DNA of 15,613 nucleotides, taken from the NCBI GenBank assembly GCA_046540855.1, contig JBKHEJ010000040.1:1-15613 (forward strand), in the 5' to 3' direction. The stretch is from T1Sed10-7 sp046540855 (GTDB lineage Bacteria > Actinomycetota > Nitriliruptoria > Nitriliruptorales > Nitriliruptoraceae). A model generated the notes under the pieces. That model saw only the letters and a list, made by a program, of their open reading frames with translations, searched no databases and was not told where the DNA came from. Position numbers and translations under genes: made by a program. Below, one piece after another: positions 1 through 7,154 of the stretch (positions within the stretch are counted from its first letter, which is position 1; the number at the start of each line of letters is the position of its first letter).

Positions 1-36
1 CGTGGGCTCGTCCGTGGGCTCGTCCGTGGTCTCGGG
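1..36. repeat. 12-bp direct repeat (2 exact copies plus 1 degenerate)
   Basis: CGTGGGCTCGTC occurs at 1-12 and 13-24, followed by a degenerate copy beginning CGTGGTCTCG at 25. The period is a multiple of three. Read on the minus strand, it encodes the DEPT repeats of the partial gene. It may continue left of the window. Confidence 0.6.
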
Positions 37-57
37 GGCGGGTTCGTGGCCGGACAT
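1..57 (-). CDS. Partial N-terminus of a divergent hypothetical protein with DEPT repeats
   Basis: An ATG on the minus strand at 57-55 opens a frame with no stop to the left edge, giving 19 residues: MSGHEPAPETTDEPTDEPT. A GGGAG motif (plus-strand 66-70) lies 8 bases upstream of the ATG, a usable ribosome binding site. The visible part is acidic, Pro/Thr-rich and contains two DEPT units encoded by a 12-bp direct repeat. Such a stretch would be a disordered N-terminal tail. The rest of the protein lies outside the window, so no family can be named. It would be divergent from the molybdoenzyme gene group. The call rests only on the start codon, the ribosome binding site and an open frame of 57 bases, so it could be spurious. 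Confidence 0.4.
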   Translation of the reverse strand, partial: MSGHEPAPETTDEPTDEPT

Positions 58-180
58 CGCGGGGTCTCCCGGCAGGGAGGAAGCACGGTACCGCGCGGCG
101 GGAGCAGGACCCGCGCGTGCGTCTAGACTCCGCGCCCGCCCCGACCACCGCGGGGCGGGATCGGCACGGAGGAGGTCGCG

Positions 181-276
181 GTGTCCGGACCGCAGTGGCT
201 GTTCACCCTCGGCGCGGCGACCCTCATCGGGATCGCCCTCACCGCGGCGATCGCCTGGTGGGTGCTCTGGTCCTGA
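181..276 (+). CDS. 31-residue single-pass membrane small protein
   Basis: A GTG start at 181 follows an excellent ribosome binding site: GGAGGAGG at 168-175, leaving 5 bases before the start. The frame runs 31 codons to TGA at 274-276. The protein begins MSGPQWLF and then has a hydrophobic segment of about 22 residues (about 7-30), rich in Leu, Ile and Ala, with a WW pair and a terminal W near the end. This is what a single transmembrane helix with an aromatic interface belt looks like. It lies 93 bases upstream of the multi-membrane molybdoenzyme gene on the same strand, so it may be co-transcribed and could be a small accessory or anchoring subunit. I do not recognise a family. Ribosome binding site quality and the clean transmembrane composition are the support; function is unknown. 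Confidence 0.6.
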   Translation: MSGPQWLFTLGAATLIGIALTAAIAWWVLWS

Positions 277-369
277 CCGGCACCGAGGGAGGGGCGCTCA
301 CGCGGCCCGTCCCGGCGGCGGGCTGGCACGAACGCTGAGCGAGCCCGGGAAGCGGAGGGGGCCAGGACG

Positions 370-1962
370 ATGAGCACGCACGTGGGCGAGGTCGACCCCG
401 CCACCGGGTCGGATCACCGAGCGGGCGCGCGGGGTCCGGCGCTGAGCGGTGTGCTCGCCACCGCCGCCGGGCTCACCGTGACCGAGGCGGCGGCGCGCCT
501 GCTGCCGCTCGTCCCCTCCCCGCTGGACGCGCTGGGGCAGGTGCTCGTCAGCTGGCTGCCGGGTCCGGTCGTGACCGCCGCGATCGAGCTGCTCGGTGCG
601 GCCAACCGGGCGGTCCTGCTGCTCGCCTCCGTCCTGGTCGCGCTGCTGCTGGGCGCCGCGGTCGGTCGGCTCGGCGCTCGCAGCTACGCCGGTGCGGTCG
701 GCGCGATCACCGTGGTCGGTCTCGTCGCGGTCCTGGCCACCGCGACGCAGCCGGGTGCGGCCCTGCCGCTCGTCCTGCTCGTGGTCCTGGCCGGCGGTGC
801 GGTCACCGCCGGGCTGTTGGCACGTCTGCTGCGCCTGCTCGGTCGCCTCCCCGCGCCGATCCCCGCCCTGCCGAGCCCGACCGACCCACCGGTGGACCGT
901 CGCGGCTTCCTCCGGCTCGGGGGCGCGACCGCGGCGGGTGCGGCCGGTCTCGGGCTGCTGTCCCGGTGGGACAGCGGGGGCGGCGCCACCGCCCTGGAGG
1001 ACGCCACGCGCCCGGCGCCACGCGCCGCGGCCCCCCTCCCGGCGGTGCCAGCCTCCCAGGACCTCGCCACGCGCGTGGCCGACGTCACCCCGGCCCTGAC
1101 CCCCACCGACCGGTTCTTCCGCATCGACACCGCGGTCGTGCTCCCGAGGGTGGACGTGGCCACCTGGCAGCTGCGGGTCACCGGGCTCGTGGAACGCGAG
1201 CTCGTCCTGACCTACGACGACCTGCTCGCCCGCGACCTCGTCGAGGTCGATGCGACCATCGCGTGCGTGTCCAACGAGGTCGGCGGGGACCTCATCGGGA
1301 CCGCACGGTGGACCGGGGTGCCTCTGGTCGAACTGCTCGACGAGGCCCGCCCGACCCGAGCAGCCGAGCAGGTCCTCGGCCGCTCGGTGGACGGGTTCAC
1401 CGCCGGCTTCCCGCTCGAGCTCGCGCGCGAGGGTCGGGACGCGCTCGTCGCGGTCGCCATGAACGGCGAGACCCTGCCGCTGCGCCACGGCTTCCCCGCC
1501 AGGCTCGTCGTCCCGGGGCTGTTCGGGTACGTCTCGGCCACGAAGTGGCTCGCGGACATCGAGCTGACCAGGTGGGAGGGCGTCGACGGCTACTGGATCC
1601 CGCGCGGGTGGTCGAAGCGGGGGCCGGTGAAGACCGGTGCCCGCATCGACCGTCCCGGTCGGGGAGAGCAGGTCCCCGCCGGCGAGGTGGTGGTCGCCGG
1701 CGTGGCCTGGGCGCCGACCCGTGGCATCAGCCGGGTCGAGGTCCTGCTCGACGGTGCCGTGGTCGCCGAGGCGACCCTGGTCGAGCCCCTGTCCCGCTCG
1801 ACGTGGGTGCAGTGGTACGCGCCGATCGAGGTGCCGCCCGGGGGTCACCGGCTGACCGTCCGCGCGACGGACGGCACCGGGGCCGTGCAGGCGGAGGGTC
1901 CCGCTCCACCCGCACCCGATGGGGCCGAAGGCTGGCCTACGCTGCGGATCGAGGCCGTCTGA
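370..1962 (+). CDS. Membrane-anchored sulfite-oxidase-family molybdopterin oxidoreductase
   Basis: This is a 530-residue protein of the sulfite oxidase / YedY-like molybdenum cofactor family. Residues about 25-155 are a hydrophobic region with four to five predicted transmembrane helices. Next comes a Pro-rich linker and then an internal twin-arginine motif (RRGFLRLGG, arginines 177-178) followed by a short Ala/Gly/Leu-rich segment, resembling a Tat signal embedded after the membrane domain. The oxidoreductase domain (about 235-410) contains ACVSNEVGG with Cys299, the expected molybdenum-ligating cysteine, and family-typical stretches PARLVVPGLFGY and GYWIPRGW. The C-terminal 110 residues fit the Mo-co dimerisation (immunoglobulin-like) domain. 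The catalytic domain should therefore lie outside the membrane. The substrate cannot be read from sequence: sulfite, sulfoxide or another oxyanion is possible. The ATG at 370 has GGAGG at 354-358. The solute-binding protein gene follows 35 bases downstream. Confidence 0.9.
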   Translation: MSTHVGEVDPATGSDHRAGARGPALSGVLATAAGLTVTEAAARLLPLVPSPLDALGQVLVSWLPGPVVTAAIELLGAANRAVLLLASVLVALLLGAAVGRLGARSYAGAVGAITVVGLVAVLATATQPGAALPLVLLVVLAGGAVTAGLLARLLRLLGRLPAPIPALPSPTDPPVDRRGFLRLGGATAAGAAGLGLLSRWDSGGGATALEDATRPAPRAAAPLPAVPASQDLATRVADVTPALTPTDRFFRIDTAVVLPRVDVATWQLRVTGLVERELVLTYDDLLARDLVEVDATIACVSNEVGGDLIGTARWTGVPLVELLDEARPTRAAEQVLGRSVDGFTAGFPLELAREGRDALVAVAMNGETLPLRHGFPARLVVPGLFGYVSATKWLADIELTRWEGVDGYWIPRGWSKRGPVKTGARIDRPGRGEQVPAGEVVVAGVAWAPTRGISRVEVLLDGAVVAEATLVEPLSRSTWVQWYAPIEVPPGGHRLTVRATDGTGAVQAEGPAPPAPDGAEGWPTLRIEAV

Positions 1963-1997
1963 CGGCGTGGGTCCGTGTGGCGGCCGAAGGGAGCAGG

Positions 1998-3272
1998 GTG
2001 CGAGGAGCGAGCGGCGCGGTGCTGCTCGCCTGCGCGCTGCTGACGGGGTGTGCGGCGGGCGCTCAGGAGCCCAGTTCCACCACCCTACGGGTCGTGCTCG
2101 CCGACGACTGGGCCGGCGCCCCGGTCATCACCGAGGCCATCGAGAGCTTCGAGCAGGAGTGGCCCGGCACCCGCGTGCAGGTCGACGGCGTCCCCTTCTC
2201 CCAGGTCCCCGAGGCCGTCGCGGCGGCCGACGAGCTCGGGGAGCCCTACGACCTCGCGCACTGGCACGCCTTCGCCGCCGCGGCCGCCGGGCTCGCGGCA
2301 CCCGTCGACGAGCGGTGGGACGCCGCCGGCATCACGCCCGAGGAGCTGCTGCCGGGCGCGGTGGTGGACGTCACCTGGGACGGGCGGCGCTACGGCCTCC
2401 CGCTGGACGTGAACGCGCTCGTCCTGCTCGCGAACAGCGACCGGCTGCGCGAGGCGGGCCTGGCGCCGGCCGAGCTGCGGACGTTGGACGGGTTCGCGAC
2501 GGCGGCGCCGGTGCTGGCTGGCCTCCCCTCGACCGATCACGCGCTCGTGGTCACGGCCAGCAGCTGGTCCGCCTACGGCTGGATCCTGGCGCACGGCGGC
2601 CGGGTCCTCGAGCTGGCCCCCGACGGGACGGCGGCGCTCGACGAGGCGGGGCTGCCCACGTTCACCTTCCAGCACCCCGGCACGATCGCCGCCCTCGAAC
2701 GGCTCGTCGCGCTGGTGACCTCCGGCGCCGCGCCCCCGCCGCTGGCACCGGACCTCGCCACCTCGGCGGTCGGGTCCTTCGCGGACGGCCGCGCGGCGCT
2801 GCTGGCCTCCGGCTCCTGGGATCTGCCGGGCACGGACCGGGCCACCTCACCCACCGACGGCCCGGTCGAGGTGCACGTGCTGCCCCTGCCACAGCTCGAC
2901 CCGGATCGGCCGCGGACCGTGCTCGGCGGCTCCTCGCTGTTCCTCCCGGTCGGAGCGCGCAACCCGGAGCTCGCCTTCGAGCTGGCGCGTCACCTGACCT
3001 CGCGTGAGGTGGGGGTGGCCCTGGTCGGCGCCGAGGGCCGGCTGCCCGCCCGCCGCGACGCCTACACCCACCCGGACCTGCCCGACACGCCGCAGCTGCG
3101 GGCGGTGATCGCCGAGCTCGAGCATGCTCGGGTGATGCCGCTGATCGCCTACCCCGAGGTCGCCACGGCGTTCCGGGACGGGCTCGAGGCGGCGCTGAGC
3201 CTGCGGGCGTCCCCACGTGAGGCGATGGCCGAGGTGCAGCGGGTCGCGGACCGGTGGCGAGCATCCGCATGA
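1998..3272 (+). CDS. ABC-type extracellular solute-binding lipoprotein (family 1)
   Basis: This 424-residue protein has a lipoprotein signal: a short hydrophobic stretch ending in LLTGC with Cys18 as the predicted lipidated residue. The mature part resembles sugar-type (SBP family 1) binding proteins: LRVVLADDW at the start of the mature domain, a FEQEWPGTRV region, YGLPLDVNALVLLANSDRLREAGL (about 135-155), and SWDLPG and GGSSLFLPVGARNPELAFELARHLT in the C-lobe. The GTG at 1998 was chosen because AAGGGAG lies just upstream and it leaves a compact signal peptide; an in-frame GTG at 1977 would only add seven residues. No permease or ATPase gene is adjacent. Instead the stop overlaps the ATG of a histidine kinase (ATGA at 3269-3272), so it may serve as that kinase's ligand-sensing partner. 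The ligand is unknown, with sugar the default guess. Confidence 0.88.
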   Translation: MRGASGAVLLACALLTGCAAGAQEPSSTTLRVVLADDWAGAPVITEAIESFEQEWPGTRVQVDGVPFSQVPEAVAAADELGEPYDLAHWHAFAAAAAGLAAPVDERWDAAGITPEELLPGAVVDVTWDGRRYGLPLDVNALVLLANSDRLREAGLAPAELRTLDGFATAAPVLAGLPSTDHALVVTASSWSAYGWILAHGGRVLELAPDGTAALDEAGLPTFTFQHPGTIAALERLVALVTSGAAPPPLAPDLATSAVGSFADGRAALLASGSWDLPGTDRATSPTDGPVEVHVLPLPQLDPDRPRTVLGGSSLFLPVGARNPELAFELARHLTSREVGVALVGAEGRLPARRDAYTHPDLPDTPQLRAVIAELEHARVMPLIAYPEVATAFRDGLEAALSLRASPREAMAEVQRVADRWRASA

Positions 3273-5146
3273 GGGGCGTGTGGCAGCGGTGGGCGAGCCG
3301 GTACGGGCTGCTGCCGCGCATGCTGCTCGCCGTCGGGGCGGCGTTGACGGTCGCGGCCACGGTGATGCTGGCCATCGAGTCCGTCGCCGTGCGTCAGCAG
3401 CTCAGACAGCAGGCGGTCGAGCTGTTCCAGGACACCGGCGATGTGCTGGCCACCCGGCTCGCAGCCGACGCCGTGCGGACGAACCAGCTCATGGCCACCC
3501 TCTCCCAGCAGGCGTTCCTGACCGGCTCGGCCCCCGACGACGCGGATCGTCGCGCTCGGCGGACGCTGTCGCTGGTGGCGACGAGCGACGCTCGGCTCGA
3601 GCTCGTGGGGGTGGTGGAGATCCCCACCGGTGAGGTCCGCACGCTCGGGTTGCCGACACGCGGGAGGCTGGCACCGGCCGAGCCGGTCGAGATCGCCCCG
3701 CTCGCCCGTCAGGCGACCTCAAGCCCCCGCGTCCTGCCCCTGCGCGACGGGGGGTACGGCCTGGTCCACGTCCTGTCGGTGGACCGGCTCACCGCCGCGC
3801 CACGCCTGCTGGTCACGGGGTTCCCGCTCGACCAGGTCACCGTCCGGCGCTACCTCGCCGAGACGGGGGTGGACGCGGTCGAGCTCGTCGTCGACGGCGC
3901 GGTCGTCGCCGCAACCGACCGTGCGCGCACCGGCAGCGCCCCGCTCGGAGCGTGGCGGTCGGTGGCGGACGCCCAGATCCTCGACGACGGTCGGCTCGTG
4001 CGCTACGTCCCGGTCGGCGCCGATCGCGCGTGGGACACCCCGGCGGCGATCGCGCTCATCAGCGACGATCCCCTGGCCGGGCTCGCAGGCACGCTGATCC
4101 GAACCAGCCTGCTCGCGCTGCTCGCGCTGTTCGTCGTGGGCGGCGCGCTCGCCTACGCCCTGTCCCGCCCCCTGGCGCGCCCGCTCGAGGCGCTGACCGG
4201 CACCGCGACGGCGATCGCCGCGGGCGACCTCGACCGGACCTTCCAGACCGAGCGGCGCGACGAGATCGGTCGGCTCGCCGACGCGCTCGAGCGCATGCGG
4301 CTCGGGCTCGCGGCGCAGCTCGGGGTCATCGGCCGCCAGGCCGAGGCGCTCCAGGACGCGACGCGGCGGATGGTCGGCGCCCAGGACCGAGCCCGCCAGC
4401 AGGTCGCCCGTGATCTCCACGACGGGATCCAGCAGCAGCTCGTGGTGCTGCGCATGCAGGTCGCGGCGGCGCGTCGGGAGCTGGAGCAGGATCCGAGCCG
4501 CCTCGAGGAGATCTCCGAGGGGTTCGCGGCGTCGATCGACCGGGTGCTCGACCAGCTCCGCAGCACCGGTCAGCAGCTGTTCCCCGCGATCCTCAGCGAC
4601 CGTGGACTCGGGGCCGCCATGTTCAGCCTCACGGCACGGCTCCCGATCCCCGTCGACGTGCTGCTCGAGCCCGATCCGCTGCCGCGGCTCGAACCGGAGC
4701 TCGAGGTCAACGCCTACTTCCTGCTCTCCGAGGCGGTGCTCAACGCCGTCAAGCACGCCGATGCGAGCCGGATGGAGATCGGGATCGAGGCCAGCGACAC
4801 CGTCCTGACGGTCCACGTCTTCGACGACGGGCGCGGGTTCCTGGTGGACGGGCTGGGGCACCGCGGCGGTCTGGTCCACATGTCCGACCGGGTCCAGGCA
4901 CTGGGCGGGACGCTGCGGGTGCGATCGGCCCCGGGCCGCGGCACGCGGGTGGAGGCGGCCTTCCCGCTCCACGGGTCCCACTCAGCCGTGGCTGCGCTGG
5001 AGGAAGAAGAGGACCGCCGCCACCCGCCGGTTGAGGTCGGTCTCCTCGGCGAGGTCGAGCTTGCGGAAGATGGCGTTGGAGTGCTTCTCGACCGAGCGCT
5101 CCGTGATGGTCAGCTCGCGCGCGATCGCCGCGTTCCCCCGGCCTGA
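3269..5146 (+). CDS. Membrane sensor histidine kinase (HisKA_3 / NarX-DegS type)
   Basis: This is a 625-residue kinase. TM1 is at about 17-36, followed by an extracytoplasmic sensor region of about 240 residues, TM2 at about 277-298, a HAMP linker (about 298-350, containing RPLARPLEALTGTATAIAAG), a HisKA_3 dimerisation domain with phosphoacceptor His384 in RDLHDGIQQQ, and a HATPase domain with N-box Asn492 (EAVLNAVKHA) and G1 box DDGRGF from Asp519. The ATG at 3269 overlaps the stop of the solute-binding protein, implying translational coupling; an in-frame GTG at 3254 is the alternative start. The ATPase fold should end near AAFPLHG (about 570). The frame then continues for about 55 more residues that lie opposite the 3' end of the response regulator gene, so this tail looks like read-through of antisense sequence rather than a domain. 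The partner is probably the convergent NarL-type regulator. Confidence 0.92.
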   Translation: MRGVWQRWASRYGLLPRMLLAVGAALTVAATVMLAIESVAVRQQLRQQAVELFQDTGDVLATRLAADAVRTNQLMATLSQQAFLTGSAPDDADRRARRTLSLVATSDARLELVGVVEIPTGEVRTLGLPTRGRLAPAEPVEIAPLARQATSSPRVLPLRDGGYGLVHVLSVDRLTAAPRLLVTGFPLDQVTVRRYLAETGVDAVELVVDGAVVAATDRARTGSAPLGAWRSVADAQILDDGRLVRYVPVGADRAWDTPAAIALISDDPLAGLAGTLIRTSLLALLALFVVGGALAYALSRPLARPLEALTGTATAIAAGDLDRTFQTERRDEIGRLADALERMRLGLAAQLGVIGRQAEALQDATRRMVGAQDRARQQVARDLHDGIQQQLVVLRMQVAAARRELEQDPSRLEEISEGFAASIDRVLDQLRSTGQQLFPAILSDRGLGAAMFSLTARLPIPVDVLLEPDPLPRLEPELEVNAYFLLSEAVLNAVKHADASRMEIGIEASDTVLTVHVFDDGRGFLVDGLGHRGGLVHMSDRVQALGGTLRVRSAPGRGTRVEAAFPLHGSHSAVAALEEEEDRRHPPVEVGLLGEVELAEDGVGVLLDRALRDGQLARDRRVPPA

Positions 5147-5659
5147 GGCCATCAACGCCAGCACCTCCAGCTCCCTCGGGGTCAGGCCCTTCAGACGGGA
5201 GGCGGTCCGGCGGCGCTGCGCCTCGAGCAGCGCCTCCACGATGCGGGGATCGAGCACGGACCCGCCGTTGCGGACCTCGTCGATCGCCTGCACGAGCCGG
5301 TCGGCGTCACCGAGGCGCTCCTTGAGGAGGTAGGCCAGGCCACGTGAGCCGTCCTTGAGCAGCTCCAGGGCGTACTCCGGGTCGTCATGCTGTGAGAGCA
5401 TCACGATGCCGACGCCCGGGTGTCGGGCACGGACGTGCTGCGCGACCTCGATGCCCTCGGTGGAGTAGGTCGGGGGCATGCGGATGTCGAGCAGCACGAC
5501 GTCGGGCTCCTCGGCGTGGAGCAGGTCGAGGAGCTGGTCGGGGTCCCCGGCGGTCCCGAGCACCTCGATGCGCGGGTCCGCTGTGACGACCGCGCGAGCG
5601 CCCTCCCGCACCAGGTAGTCGTCCTCGGCGATCAGCAACGTGATCCGCTCCGTCGCCAC
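4982..5659 (-). CDS. NarL/FixJ-family response regulator
   Basis: This is a 225-residue two-domain regulator. The receiver domain (about 5-120) has the acidic pair Asp13-Asp14 in IAEDDYLVREG, phosphoacceptor Asp58 in VVLLDIRMPP, switch Ser89 and conserved Lys113 in YLLKERL. The C-terminal LuxR-type helix-turn-helix (about 156-203) starts GLTPRELEVLALMASG and has the recognition-helix segment TERSVEKH. The GTG start at 5659-5657 is preceded by GGAGGGG (plus-strand 5665-5671) with a 5-base spacer. The open frame extends upstream to 6085, but that part is antisense to the flavoprotein gene. HisKA_3 kinases and NarL regulators are the standard pairing, so the convergent kinase is the likely phosphodonor. 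Its 3' end overlaps the kinase frame by 165 bp. A perfect palindrome 55 bp upstream of the start is a candidate autoregulatory or target site. Confidence 0.93.
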   Translation of the reverse strand: MATERITLLIAEDDYLVREGARAVVTADPRIEVLGTAGDPDQLLDLLHAEEPDVVLLDIRMPPTYSTEGIEVAQHVRARHPGVGIVMLSQHDDPEYALELLKDGSRGLAYLLKERLGDADRLVQAIDEVRNGGSVLDPRIVEALLEAQRRRTASRLKGLTPRELEVLALMASGRGNAAIARELTITERSVEKHSNAIFRKLDLAEETDLNRRVAAVLFFLQRSHG

Positions 5660-5713
5660 CAACGCCCCTCCGCTCGCTGCCTGAGGAGCGTAGACAGCCT
5701 CGGATGCCACTCC

Positions 5714-5733
5714 TGGTGGTGCTAGCACCACCA
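5714..5733. promoter_or_regulatory. Perfect 20-bp palindrome, candidate operator
   Basis: TGGTGGTGCTAGCACCACCA is a perfect, uninterrupted inverted repeat centred on a CTAG core. It lies in the 235-bp divergent region between the response regulator start (5659) and the lipid-cassette start (5895), closer to the regulator. There is no T-run and no gene ends here, so a terminator is unlikely. A dimeric DNA-binding protein is the natural reader: the NarL-type regulator itself or an unlinked repressor. The remainder of the region has no gene. A weak TACCCT at 5860-5865 might be a -10 element for the cassette, but I see no convincing -35. Confidence 0.6.
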
Positions 5734-5894
5734 TCTCAAGAGCGGTGGTCTCACGGTTCCGGTCGTCACACCCGCCAGGCAGACTCCCGCCTACGTGCCC
5801 TGAGCATCGCGGCCCGACGGGGGGTGGCCGCGGCGCCCAGGGCACCGGTGCGTCCGGCCTACCCTGGGCAGCTGTCGACGGCTGGAGGACGCCC

Positions 5895-7154
5895 GTGCGC
5901 ATCGCGGTGGTGGGGACCGGTATCGCTGGTGCGGCGGCGGCGTGGCTGCTGTCCCGCCGCCACGAGGTCGACGTGTTCGAGCGCGAGGCCCGGCCGGGTG
6001 GCCACACCCACACCGTCGCCGCCGCCCGGGGTGACGGGACCACGGTGCCCGTCGACACCGGCTTCATCGTGTACAACGAGGCCACCTACCCGCTGCTGGT
6101 GCGCCTGTTCGACGAGCTCGGGGTCGCGACGCAGGCCTCGGACATGTCCTGGTCCCTGCGCTGCGAGCGGTGCGACCTCGAGTACGCGGGCAGCGCGAGG
6201 GGCATCGTCGCCCAGCCCAGCAACCTCTCGAGCCCCGCCTACCTGCGCATGCTGGGTGACATCGCCCGCTTCAACCGGCTCGGCAGCAGACTCGTCGAGG
6301 ACCCCCGGACGACGACGCTCACGATCGGGCGGTTCCTCGAGGTCGCCGGCTTCGGGCACGGGTTCCGCCACCACTACCTGCTGCCGATGGCCGCCGCGAT
6401 CTGGTCCTCCGGCACCGGGGCCATCGAGGGGTTCCCGCTCGCGACCCTGCTGCGCTTCTTCGCCAACCACGGGCTGCTCGGGGTCACCACCCACCACGCC
6501 TGGCGCACCGTGGTCGGCGGGACCTCGTCCTACCTCGCGCCCCTGACCGCCCCCTACCGTGACCGGCTCCACCTCGGCACCCCGGTCACCGCCGTGCACC
6601 GTGATCGCTCAGGCGTCGACCTGCTGCTGGGCGACGGTCGCCGCCACCGCGCCGATGCGGTGGTCCTGGCGACCCACGCCGACGAGGCGCTCGCGCTGCT
6701 GGCCGCGCCCAGCGCGCGTGAGAAGGAGCTGCTCTCCGCCTGGGAGTACAGCGTCAACGACACCTGGCTGCACACCGACGCGTCCCTGCTGCCGCGCCGG
6801 CCGGCGGCCTGGGCCTCCTGGAACTACCTGCTGGACGACTGCACCCGGCCCACCGAACACGTCTCGCTCAGCTACCACATGAACCGGCTCCAGTCGCTCA
6901 GCGAACCGCGCGAGTACATCGTCACCCTGAACCCGTCCACGCCCCCGGCGGCCGGCAGCGTGCTCAGGCGGCTCACCTACACCCACCCGCGCTACACCCG
7001 CGACAGCGTCCAGGCGCAGACGGAGCTGGACGAGCTCAACGGCCGCCAGCGCACCTTCTTCGTCGGTGCCTACCAGCGCTACGGCTTCCACGAGGACGGG
7101 CTGTGGTCCGCGATCCGGGCCGCCCAGCGGCTGGGCGTGCGGTGGCCGACATGA
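5895..7154 (+). CDS. FAD-dependent amine-oxidase-like protein of a fatty-acid modification cluster
   Basis: This 419-residue flavoprotein starts MRIAVVGTGIAG with the dinucleotide-binding GTGIAG motif at residues 8-13, the acidic end of the second strand in VDVFERE, and GGHTHT at about 35-40. The C-terminal stretch VGAYQRYGFHEDGLWSAIRAAQRLG is the typical ending of the NAD(P)/FAD-binding proteins that accompany DUF1365 and CFA-synthase genes. The GTG at 5895 has GGAGG at 5884-5888 with a 6-base spacer. Its stop overlaps the ATG of the DUF1365 gene (ATGA at 7151-7154), so the two are translationally coupled. In related clusters such flavoproteins are implicated in dehydrogenation (desaturation) of methylated phospholipid acyl chains; by analogy it could be the UfaD-type desaturase, but that assignment is inference and the exact product is unknown. 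Confidence 0.88.
   Translation: MRIAVVGTGIAGAAAAWLLSRRHEVDVFEREARPGGHTHTVAAARGDGTTVPVDTGFIVYNEATYPLLVRLFDELGVATQASDMSWSLRCERCDLEYAGSARGIVAQPSNLSSPAYLRMLGDIARFNRLGSRLVEDPRTTTLTIGRFLEVAGFGHGFRHHYLLPMAAAIWSSGTGAIEGFPLATLLRFFANHGLLGVTTHHAWRTVVGGTSSYLAPLTAPYRDRLHLGTPVTAVHRDRSGVDLLLGDGRRHRADAVVLATHADEALALLAAPSAREKELLSAWEYSVNDTWLHTDASLLPRRPAAWASWNYLLDDCTRPTEHVSLSYHMNRLQSLSEPREYIVTLNPSTPPAAGSVLRRLTYTHPRYTRDSVQAQTELDELNGRQRTFFVGAYQRYGFHEDGLWSAIRAAQRLGVRWPT

Noticed and set aside
298..1848. Long minus-strand open frame (516 codons) opposite the molybdoenzyme
   Set aside because: Low-complexity Arg/Gly/Asp/Glu-rich translation typical of the antisense of a GC-rich gene, with no domain. Similar frames opposite the kinase (3719-4981), the DUF1365/CFA genes (7211-8341, 7884-9383), the CNMT-like gene (9452-10591) and glutamate dehydrogenase (10591-12126) were rejected for the same reason.
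966..1997. Extension of the solute-binding protein upstream to 966 (768 residues)
   Set aside because: The added residues are an out-of-frame Arg-rich reading of the molybdoenzyme gene. The lipoprotein signal with LTGC starts at 1998.
5660..6085. Extension of the response regulator to an upstream start (367 residues)
   Set aside because: The extra residues are antisense to the flavoprotein gene and cross the palindrome. The receiver domain begins right after the GTG at 5659, which has its own strong ribosome binding site.
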